A program made the translations under genes and the position numbers. Below, one piece after another: positions 7,494 through 14,541 of a stretch of 64,000 nt of DNA. The stretch's first letter is position 1. Each line of letters begins with the position of its first letter. The stretch spans positions 5,970,893 through 6,034,892 of the forward strand of contig NC_014623.1 of the NCBI RefSeq assembly GCF_000165485.1, written 5' to 3'. Origin of the DNA: Stigmatella aurantiaca DW4/3-1. GTDB taxonomy: Bacteria; Myxococcota; Myxococcia; Myxococcales; Myxococcaceae. The notes beneath the pieces were generated by a model. The model saw only the letters and a program-made list of their open reading frames with translations. It was not told the origin of the DNA and made no database searches.

Positions 7494-8995
7494 GTCTGAT
7501 CTCCTGCTGGCCTTCGGTGCGAGAGGTCCTGCACACCGGCGAGGCTTACGACATTGTCCATCCCCGCGGCGAGCACCCGCTGGAAGGCGGCGAAAAACAA
7601 CGGCACCGGCAGCACCGTGAGCGAGCCATCCTGGGCTTCATAGGTGACCTGCCCCGCCCCCAACCGCATGATCCGGACCCGGCGGACGTAGACATCCCCC
7701 TGGGAGACGAAAGCCGCCTCGAACAGCGCCTTCGGCAGCAGGCGAGGCACCGGGCTCACCCCCGCGACGCTGGCCTTGGGCAGGTACCGCACCCCGCCCT
7801 CCTCCTCGGAGAGCTTCGAGACGGTCATCTCCCACGCGTCGCCTTCTCTCAGCACCGGCGCGGGGTGAACCTCGAACAGCCCCTCCAGCAGCTCGGGGGG
7901 CTCCACGGCCCGCTTCCCATCCGGGTGCACGAAGACGCGGCGCCGCTCGGGCCCCTGCTCGAACTCGAGCACCACCCCACCCTGCACCGGAAACCGCGCC
8001 AGGGGCTCGCCCATCGTACCGAGGGACTGCTCCTGCGGCCGGGAGAGCCCTTCGCGGCTGCACTGCACGAGCCGTGTACCGCCCGAGATGAGCCGGTGGA
8101 TGCCCAGCAGCCGCCCAGGACCGGTGATCTCCTCGGCCCGCTGAGCGATGGAGGCCCCATCGTGCCGGGTCGGATCGAACATCAGCCCGAGCACCGTGCC
8201 GCTGTGGCCGCAGTTGATCCCCAGCACGCCCAGCTCGCGCGTGGCCCGCAGCAGCTCCTCCAGCCACGGCTTGTGCAACACCTCCTGGTGGAGACGCGCG
8301 CTGAGGGTGGCCCCCTCGGCGACGAGCACGGGCACCTGGCGGCGGAAGCCCTGCCTCACCAAGTCCACCGCGCGGAGCATCTGCGACTGGGACGCACGCG
8401 CATGTGCCCGGGCCCGCTCCCGGTCGAAGCCGAGCGTATCGACCTCGCCTCCCGTGTCGATGATCACGAACGCCAGCGGCGGGGGCGTCCCGAGGAACTC
8501 GAGCACCTCGCCCCGGATGTGATCATAGATGACCGAGCCCGGGTAGAAGAGCGCATCCGATGGCTCGATGTCCGCGGCGATGCGCGCCACCAGGTGAGGG
8601 GGCAACGTCTGCCCCAGCGCATCCGCGCAGGCATGCAGCGCGGCGGCCAGATCCGCCGTGCTCGACGCCAGCCCCTTGCTGCGGGGCACCGGGGAGTCCA
8701 CCCGCATCCGGGCCCCCAGGTGCTTCGCCCCCAGGGTCCGCAGCAGCAGGCTCACGGCCTTCATCGTCTTGCCGTAGTTGTGATCGGACTCGACCCGGAC
8801 GTCTTCCCATTCCGGCGAAAGCTCGATCGACACCTTGCTGTGGAGCTCGATGGGGCTCGTGATGAGAAAGTCTCGCCCCCCCAGCACTCCCTGTACCAGC
8901 TCTCCGCACGTCACCGGCGCCATGGCCATCGCTGAGCGGGTTTCAAAAACCTCATGCCCTAGCTGCCGCGCCGCTGAATTCAGCCCGGTTCTCAT
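7490..8995 (-). CDS. GHMP kinase, PduX-like (L-threonine kinase type) with C-terminal extension
   Basis: The N-terminal 300 or so residues match the PduX/threonine-kinase branch of GHMP kinases: APVTCGELVQG near the start, the ATP loop PRSKGLASSTAD (104-115), and the late motif NCGHSGTVLG. PduX makes O-phospho-L-threonine from ATP and threonine. PduX itself is about 300 residues; this protein is about 501 and carries some 200 extra C-terminal residues that I do not recognise. ATG 8995 was chosen; ATG 8929, just before the conserved segment, is an alternative, and the frame is open to 9064. It is the first gene of the five-gene operon. Phosphothreonine as a substrate for the downstream PLP enzyme is inferred. 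Cobalamin side-chain supply is the main alternative. Confidence 0.8.
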   Translation of the reverse strand: MRTGLNSAARQLGHEVFETRSAMAMAPVTCGELVQGVLGGRDFLITSPIELHSKVSIELSPEWEDVRVESDHNYGKTMKAVSLLLRTLGAKHLGARMRVDSPVPRSKGLASSTADLAAALHACADALGQTLPPHLVARIAADIEPSDALFYPGSVIYDHIRGEVLEFLGTPPPLAFVIIDTGGEVDTLGFDRERARAHARASQSQMLRAVDLVRQGFRRQVPVLVAEGATLSARLHQEVLHKPWLEELLRATRELGVLGINCGHSGTVLGLMFDPTRHDGASIAQRAEEITGPGRLLGIHRLISGGTRLVQCSREGLSRPQEQSLGTMGEPLARFPVQGGVVLEFEQGPERRRVFVHPDGKRAVEPPELLEGLFEVHPAPVLREGDAWEMTVSKLSEEEGGVRYLPKASVAGVSPVPRLLPKALFEAAFVSQGDVYVRRVRIMRLGAGQVTYEAQDGSLTVLPVPLFFAAFQRVLAAGMDNVVSLAGVQDLSHRRPAGDQT

Positions 8996-9106
8996 GTCAA
9001 AACGCACAATGCTCGACAGAGCCGAAAGGGTCAATAGGCGGGCTTGTCTGGAGAAAGGCGACAACCCCGCTTTATCGACATCTTCTGTTCACCAACGATG
9101 GGAAAA

Positions 9107-10852
9107 TCACCCCCGGTCCCGGCGAACGGTGACCTTCCGGCCCCTGAGTGTGGCCTGACGCAGCGCGGTGACGATCTGGTTGGCGTAGGCCTCGGGGACT
9201 TCCACCAACGAGAAGGTGTCGGCGATCTGGATGGCGCCCACCTGCGAGGACTCCAGCCCGGCCTCGCCGGTGATGGCGCCCACGAGATCCGCTGGGCGGA
9301 TGCCCACGCGCCGCCCGGCGCCGATGTACAGCCGGGTGATGTCCCAGTCGGGGGAGGTCCCGCGCCGTGGCGCGCCCTTCTCCGGGGGACGGGGCCGCTC
9401 CGAGGGCGGCGCCTCGGCCTTCCCACGCCGCTCGGGGGGAGGCGCGCCGCGCGAAGGCCGCTCGGTCCGCCCGCGCTTCTCGGAGGGCGGGGGCACGACG
9501 GGGATCTCCTCCTCGTTCTGGGCGTGCCCCTCGTCCCGGGCTTCCTGAAGCAGCTTCACGGCCGCGGCGGCCACCTCCATCACGTCGAACTCGGCGGCCA
9601 GCCCCTCGACCAACCCCCGGTAAGAGTCGAGCCCACCGGCCACCAAGGCCTCCCGCAACGAGGCCCGGGTGACTTCCAGGCGCTTGGCCCGCAGGTCGGC
9701 CACGGTCGGCACCGTGGCCACCTCGATGCGCTGGCCGGTGAGCTTCTCGATGTTGCGCAGCAGCCGGTGCTCCCGGGGCTCCACGAGGGTAATGGCCACG
9801 CCCTCGCGGCCGGCCCGGCCCGTGCGCCCGATCCGGTGCACATAGGCCTCGGGGGCATTGGGCACATCGAAGTTCACCACGTGGGACAGCCGGCTGATGT
9901 CGAGCCCCCGCGCCGCCACGTCCGTGGCCACCAGCAGATCCGCCGAGTGGGACTTCAGCTGCTTGATGACCCGGTCGCGCTGCTCCTGGCTCATGCCGCC
10001 GTGGAGCGCGTGCGCCCGCCAGCCGTGGCCATTGAGCGAGAGGGTGAGCTCGTCCACCTCGGTGCGGGTGCGGCAGAAGACGATGGCCGCCGTGGGGGCC
10101 TCCACATCGAGTACCCGGCTGAGCGTGGCCACCTTGAAGGCCCTCGGGACGATGTAAGCCGTCTGCCGCACGCGCGGCAGCTCGCCCGACTCCACCTTCT
10201 CCCGGGCAATGCGCACGCGCACCGGCTCGCGCAGGTGGCGCTCGGCGATGCTGGCGATGCGCGGGGGGAGCGTCGCGGAGAAGAGCGCGGTCTGCCGCTT
10301 CTCGGGCGTGGAGGACAGGATGGCCTCCAGATCCTCGGCGAAGCCCATGTCGAGCATCTCATCCGCCTCGTCGAGCACGACGACGCGCACCTGCTCCAGC
10401 TTGAGCGTCTTGCGCTGGAGGTGATCCAGCGCCCGGCCCGGCGTGGCCACCACCACGTCCACCCCTCGCTTGAGCACCCGGAGCTGCTGGCTGATCACCT
10501 GGCCGCCATAGAGGGGCACCACGCTGATGCCGAGCTTCTGGCCGTAGCGGTGAATGGCCTCGGCGACCTGCATGGCCAGCTCCCGCGTGGGCACGAGCAC
10601 GAGCGCGGAGGCGGTGAAGGGCGCGTGGGCCCCCGGGGTGATGCGCTGGAGCAGCGGCAGGGAGAAGGCCGCCGTCTTTCCCGTCCCCGTCGCGGCGATG
10701 CCCAGCAGGTCCTTGCCCTCGAGCAGGGGCGGAAGCGCGGCGCGCTGAATGGGCGTGGGCTCTTCGTACCCCAGGGCGCTGAGCGCCTCGACGAGGGGGG
10801 GCAGGAGGCCCAGCGACTCAAAAGTGTTATCGGCGGCGGAGGTTTCTTTCAC
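9107..10852 (-). CDS. DEAD-box ATP-dependent RNA helicase with DbpA-type RNA-binding domain
   Basis: A 581-residue DEAD-box helicase. It has the Q motif (GYEEPTPIQ), Walker A AATGTGKT, DEAD, SAT and the HRIGRTGRAGR motif, then a low-complexity Pro/Arg/Glu linker and a C-terminal DbpA/CsdA-type RNA-binding domain (the last 75 or so residues). Such proteins remodel rRNA or mRNA, often in cold adaptation or ribosome assembly. GTG 10852 was chosen because the conserved part begins right after it. An AGGAGG lies about 26 bases upstream without an in-frame ATG or GTG at normal spacing, so the start is uncertain. It is divergent from the histidine phosphatase gene and shares the direction of the kinase operon downstream. 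Confidence 0.93.
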   Translation of the reverse strand: MKETSAADNTFESLGLLPPLVEALSALGYEEPTPIQRAALPPLLEGKDLLGIAATGTGKTAAFSLPLLQRITPGAHAPFTASALVLVPTRELAMQVAEAIHRYGQKLGISVVPLYGGQVISQQLRVLKRGVDVVVATPGRALDHLQRKTLKLEQVRVVVLDEADEMLDMGFAEDLEAILSSTPEKRQTALFSATLPPRIASIAERHLREPVRVRIAREKVESGELPRVRQTAYIVPRAFKVATLSRVLDVEAPTAAIVFCRTRTEVDELTLSLNGHGWRAHALHGGMSQEQRDRVIKQLKSHSADLLVATDVAARGLDISRLSHVVNFDVPNAPEAYVHRIGRTGRAGREGVAITLVEPREHRLLRNIEKLTGQRIEVATVPTVADLRAKRLEVTRASLREALVAGGLDSYRGLVEGLAAEFDVMEVAAAAVKLLQEARDEGHAQNEEEIPVVPPPSEKRGRTERPSRGAPPPERRGKAEAPPSERPRPPEKGAPRRGTSPDWDITRLYIGAGRRVGIRPADLVGAITGEAGLESSQVGAIQIADTFSLVEVPEAYANQIVTALRQATLRGRKVTVRRDRG

Positions 10853-10970
10853 GGTGGACGGGCTTGTAGCACCGTCGATGCCTCCTGGGGGGAAGTCACA
10901 CCGCCCGGCGCCCGCCTCCCCCCGGCTCGCCATCCCCTCCTGGGGCAAGGTACTGTTGGAAACTGTCCCC

Positions 10971-11666
10971 ATGCCCCGCATCTCCCTCGTCCGCCACGGC
11001 CAGGCCTCCTTCGGAAGCGACCGGTACGACCGCCTCTCCGCCCTGGGAGAACGCCAATCGGTCCTGCTGGGCCAGCACCTGCGGCGCATCGGCTTCCACG
11101 CCGATGCATGGCTCAGCGGCTCCCTGGACCGGCAGCGCTCCACGCTCGCCGCCGTGCTCCGGGGGCTGGAAGTGGCCTCCTCCACGGACTTCCACGAGGG
11201 GTTCAACGAGTATGACCACGAGGCCATCCTCGGCGCCTACCTGCCCCGGGTGATGGCGGACCGGGGGCTCACCCCCCAGGAGCTGAATCCCCTGCTCGGA
11301 GACAACCGCTTGTTTCAAGGCATCTTCGCCCAGGTGATGAAGCACTGGATCGACGGCACCCCACACGAGCGCCCCCCCTTCGAGACGTGGAAGGCCTTCC
11401 AGGCCCGCATCCACGCCAGCCTGGAGCGGCTGGCCCACTCCGGTCACGAGCGCATCGTCGTCGTCAGCTCGGGAGGCCCCATTTCGCTCGCCGTGCAGGC
11501 GGCCCTGGACCTGTCCATCGAGAAGACCCTCGCGCTCAACTGGAGCATCTACAATGCCTCGGTCACCGAGCTGAAGATGCGGAAAGGCGAGCTGCTCCTG
11601 GCCGGCTTCAACAACGTGGCCCACCTCCAGCTCGCCGGTGAGGAGGGGCTGCTCACGTACCGCTGA
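10971..11666 (+). CDS. Histidine phosphatase family protein
   Basis: A 231-residue protein opening with the phosphohistidine motif LVRHGQAS (R8, H9) and carrying a second conserved histidine in the late VVSSGGPI region, as in the phosphoglycerate-mutase-like superfamily. Members transfer or remove phosphate through a phosphohistidine; substrates range from sugars to proteins, and nothing here settles which. The ATG at 10971 directly precedes the motif, as is usual. The gene is divergent from the RNA helicase and convergent with the DUF6232-like gene, so it is probably monocistronic. Confidence 0.85.
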   Translation: MPRISLVRHGQASFGSDRYDRLSALGERQSVLLGQHLRRIGFHADAWLSGSLDRQRSTLAAVLRGLEVASSTDFHEGFNEYDHEAILGAYLPRVMADRGLTPQELNPLLGDNRLFQGIFAQVMKHWIDGTPHERPPFETWKAFQARIHASLERLAHSGHERIVVVSSGGPISLAVQAALDLSIEKTLALNWSIYNASVTELKMRKGELLLAGFNNVAHLQLAGEEGLLTYR

Positions 11667-11693
11667 ACCCCCCCCCGCTGGTTCCCGGGCCCC

Positions 11694-12155
11694 TCAGGAG
11701 CGAAGCCGCGCGGCCTGGATCGCCTCGCTCACTCCTTGCGCGAGCCTGGAGATGTGCTGGCGATCCCGGCTGTGGAAGACGCGCAACTCGCTTCGCCGCG
11801 TCCGCAACACCAGCCAGTAGTCATCCTGGGCGACCAGCAGCCCCGCGATGGAGCCGAACGCCACCACCCCCAGACATCCCAGGGCCGCCGCGTAGACCTC
11901 GGGTCCGAGCGCCTCCGAAGAGGCCATGACGGTCATGACCGCGGGGAGCCCCAGCATCATGCTCGCCCCCAGGAGCACCAACAGCGGAATCACCCGGGGC
12001 GCGCGGTGGATGGCCTCCACGCGCAGCACCTCCCCGAGAGGCCAGGCGCGGCCCCCCGCCACGAGCCGCTCGGTCGTGACGAGCACCCCATCTGCCTGGA
12101 ACAGCGTGTTCTCCGCCGAAGGGAGTGCCACCGGGCGCGCGAGGGACTCGCTCAT
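11694..12155 (-). CDS. DUF6232-like small membrane protein
   Basis: A 153-residue protein with a short soluble N-terminal part, two transmembrane segments (about 55-77 and 88-109) and a charged C-terminal tail of about 45 residues that probably lies in the cytoplasm. The organisation recalls the DUF6232 family, whose function is unknown. Its ATG overlaps the stop of the receiver-like gene (ATGA), making it the last gene of a three-gene operon with an OmpA-type lipoprotein. Confidence 0.65.
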   Translation of the reverse strand: MSESLARPVALPSAENTLFQADGVLVTTERLVAGGRAWPLGEVLRVEAIHRAPRVIPLLVLLGASMMLGLPAVMTVMASSEALGPEVYAAALGCLGVVAFGSIAGLLVAQDDYWLVLRTRRSELRVFHSRDRQHISRLAQGVSEAIQAARLRS

Positions 12156-12556
12156 GGCGTTCCCCGCGTTCCCGAGAGCCCCGAGAGCACCATGCGCCGC
12201 AAGTCCTCCATCGGCTGGCCGAGCGCGAAACAGCCCTGGGCTCCGAGCCGAAGCGCATGCTGCATCACCCGCTCATCCTCGAAGGGAACCAGGATGAAGA
12301 CCGGCGCCGTGCCGGTGGTCTCCCGCGCACAGTGCAAGGCATCCAGGATGCTGTCACCCCGTTGCACCATCACCAACGCCGCCCCTGCGCCCTGGGCGCA
12401 CGCGGCCTCCGTGAGCACGGCGATGCCGACCTCTCCCAGGACATCCGACAGGAGCGAGACGAGCGAGCCGTCCGCCCCCAGCACCAGCACCCGGGCGGTG
12501 TGGGAACAGTCCTCCTTCAGCCCCCTCGGCGCCGCCGCGCAAGGATCAGCGCGCAT
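12152..12556 (-). CDS. Degenerate response-regulator receiver-like protein
   Basis: A 134-residue protein with the alternating beta/alpha pattern of a receiver domain (RVLVLGADGSLVSLLSDVLG and onwards). The usual phosphoacceptor aspartate region reads ALVMVQ, and the conserved lysine position falls in ALGQPM. The residues needed for phosphorylation therefore seem absent, and the domain probably works through protein contacts. ATG 12556 was chosen; it overlaps the end of the OmpA gene by 11 bases. The stop overlaps the next start as ATGA. Family assignment rests on the fold pattern and is only moderately sure. Confidence 0.6.
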   Translation of the reverse strand: MRADPCAAAPRGLKEDCSHTARVLVLGADGSLVSLLSDVLGEVGIAVLTEAACAQGAGAALVMVQRGDSILDALHCARETTGTAPVFILVPFEDERVMQHALRLGAQGCFALGQPMEDLRRMVLSGLSGTRGTP

Positions 12557-13079
12557 CCATCCGCGCCTGGGCCACCGAGAGGTTGAACTCGCTGCGGCGG
12601 TTGCGGGACCAGACCTCCTCCCCACTCCCCAGGACCGCCGGGCTCTCCTCTCCGTAGGACACCACCGCGACGTTGCCCGGCCCCACGCCGAGCTTCACCA
12701 AGTAGTCCTTGGCCATCGCGGCCCGCCGCTGCCCGAGCGCCAGGTTGTACTCCGTCGTGCCCAGCTCACAGGTGTGTCCGGAGATCGTCACCCGCGCCCC
12801 GGGCCGCCGCCGCAGCGCCTCGGCGAGCCGCTCGAGCGTCTCCCGCGACTCGGGCCGCAGCGTGGTGGAGTCGAGCTCATAATAGATGGGTCCGAACGCC
12901 AGGGACGCCCCGTCGGCGTCCTCGTCCGGAACAGAGGGCTTCTCCGCCACCGGGGCGGGAGGAGGCCTGGGGGTCGTGGGGCCCGAAAGGCCCTCGTTGG
13001 AGACGGTGGCCGCGGACTTCGTGGCACATGCACTCGCGCTGAGCGCGATCAGGATCCAGGGAAGCAGGGAAGAACGCAT
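12546..13079 (-). CDS. OmpA-family peptidoglycan-binding lipoprotein (Pal-like)
   Basis: A 177-residue lipoprotein. The signal peptide ends in the lipobox SASAC (C18), a Pro/Ala-rich linker follows, and an OmpA-C domain occupies about residues 65-170 with the features ISGHTCELGTTEYN and QRRAAMAKDYL. Such domains bind diaminopimelate-containing peptidoglycan and tether the outer membrane. The start at 13079 was preferred over an upstream codon because it begins the signal sequence directly. It leads the operon with the receiver-like and DUF6232-like genes, which suggests an envelope-associated role for all three. Confidence 0.85.
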   Translation of the reverse strand: MRSSLLPWILIALSASACATKSAATVSNEGLSGPTTPRPPPAPVAEKPSVPDEDADGASLAFGPIYYELDSTTLRPESRETLERLAEALRRRPGARVTISGHTCELGTTEYNLALGQRRAAMAKDYLVKLGVGPGNVAVVSYGEESPAVLGSGEEVWSRNRRSEFNLSVAQARMDAR

Positions 13080-13167
13080 GCATTCTCTCTCAAGCAACCC
13101 CCGTGCCTACCCTGCTTCCCTCGGAAGGCCCCGCCCGGGCGCGGGCGCTCCGAGGTATCCCGCCAGC

Positions 13168-14541
13168 CTAGCGTGGCGGATTGCCACTTCCCTTCTCCCG
13201 GTCGCGACGGTGGATGGTCGAAACGTCGATGCCGAGCAGCTCCGCCGCCCGCGTCTTGTTGCCTCCACAGCGGGCCACCACCCAGGTGATGTACTCGCCC
13301 TCCAACCGGCGCAGCGGCCACAAGGCTTCCTGTGCCAGAACGAGCGGGTGCGCCTCCGGCTCCACCTCGGGGGCGTGCAACTTCAGGTCCGCCAGCTCCA
13401 CCGTCTCCCGCGGCACGAGCACCACCAGCCGCTCCACCAGGTTCTCCAGCTCGCGGACGTTGCCCGGCCAGGGCATGCCCCCCAGCGCGGCGATCACCTC
13501 CGGGGAGAAGCCCGTCACCTTCGAGCGGGCGTTGCGCCCCCGGGCCCGGGCGATGAAGTGCTCGATGAGCAGGGGAATGTCCTCCCGGCGCTCGCGCAGG
13601 GGCGGCAACCGCAGGGTGACGACGTTCAGGCGGTAGAAGAGATCCGCCCGGAAGCGGCCCTCGCGGACCCGGGCCTCCAGCTCCTGGTGGGTGGCGGCCA
13701 CGATGCGCACATCCACCGTGCGGCTGGCGTCCGCGCCCACCGCCCGGACCTCCCCGTCCTCCAGCACCCGGAGCAGCTTGGCCTGGAGCTCGGCCGGCAT
13801 GTCTCCAATCTCGTCCAGGAAGAGCGTCCCCTTGTCCGCCTCGACGAAGAGGCCTCGCCGGGCCGTGGTCGCCCCCGTGAAGGCGCCCTTCACGTGGCCA
13901 AAAAGCTCGCTCTCCAGCAGCGCCGGCGGGAGCGCCGTGCAGTTGACCGCGACGAAGGGCTCGGCGGCCCGCTCCCCCTCGGTGTGCAGCGCCCGCGCCA
14001 CCAGCTCCTTGCCGCACCCGCTCTCGCCTCGAATCAGCACGGAGGCCCCCGAGTGGGCCACCCGCTCGACCAGTTCGTACAGGCTGCGCATGGCGGCGCT
14101 GTGGCCCACCAGGGCGCCCAGCCCGCTGCGCCCCGCCACCTGGCGCAGGGTGCGGTTCTCCACGCGCAGCCGCCGGTCTTCCAGCGCCCGGCGCAGGTAG
14201 ATGAGCACCTCGTCCAGCCGGAAGGGCTTGGTGAAGTAGTGCCAGGCGCCCCGCTTCATCGCCTCCACGGCGTTCTCGACGCCCCCGAAGGCCGTCATCA
14301 GCAGCACGGGCACCTCGGGATCCACCGCCTGCACGGCGGCCAGCACATCGAAGCCATCCACCTCTTCCATCCGCAGATCGCTCAGCACCGCGTCGAACGG
14401 GCGCGAGCGGACGAGCCGGATGGCCTCCGCCCCCCGGGTGGCCAACTCCACCTCATAGCCTTCGTCCGAGAGGGGCTCCTGCAACATGCGCCCCATCTCC
14501 AAGTGATCATCCACCACCAGGATGCGTGCCTGGGTTGACAT
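13168..14541 (-). CDS. NtrC-type sigma-54-dependent response regulator
   Basis: 457 residues in three parts. The receiver domain has D11-D12, phosphoacceptor D55, T83 and K105. The AAA+ domain has Walker A GESGCGKE (172-179), the sigma-54 contact loop GAFTGA (219-224) and Walker B GTLFLDE (238-244). A C-terminal Fis-type helix-turn-helix follows, around NKTRAAELLGIDVSTIHRR. All catalytic parts are present, so it should activate sigma-54 promoters when phosphorylated. The ATG at 14541 is fixed by the start of the receiver domain and lies 35 bases inside the end of the histidine kinase gene, its evident partner. Confidence 0.95.
   Translation of the reverse strand: MSTQARILVVDDHLEMGRMLQEPLSDEGYEVELATRGAEAIRLVRSRPFDAVLSDLRMEEVDGFDVLAAVQAVDPEVPVLLMTAFGGVENAVEAMKRGAWHYFTKPFRLDEVLIYLRRALEDRRLRVENRTLRQVAGRSGLGALVGHSAAMRSLYELVERVAHSGASVLIRGESGCGKELVARALHTEGERAAEPFVAVNCTALPPALLESELFGHVKGAFTGATTARRGLFVEADKGTLFLDEIGDMPAELQAKLLRVLEDGEVRAVGADASRTVDVRIVAATHQELEARVREGRFRADLFYRLNVVTLRLPPLRERREDIPLLIEHFIARARGRNARSKVTGFSPEVIAALGGMPWPGNVRELENLVERLVVLVPRETVELADLKLHAPEVEPEAHPLVLAQEALWPLRRLEGEYITWVVARCGGNKTRAAELLGIDVSTIHRRDREKGSGNPPR

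Noticed and set aside
7490-8995. Cobalamin-pathway pduX
   Set aside because: Motifs fit PduX, but the long C-terminal extension and non-cobalamin neighbours argue against naming it pduX.
8990-9000. TTGACA hexamer on the minus strand near the kinase start
   Set aside because: No suitable -10 lies 16-18 bases downstream, and it overlaps the chosen start codon.
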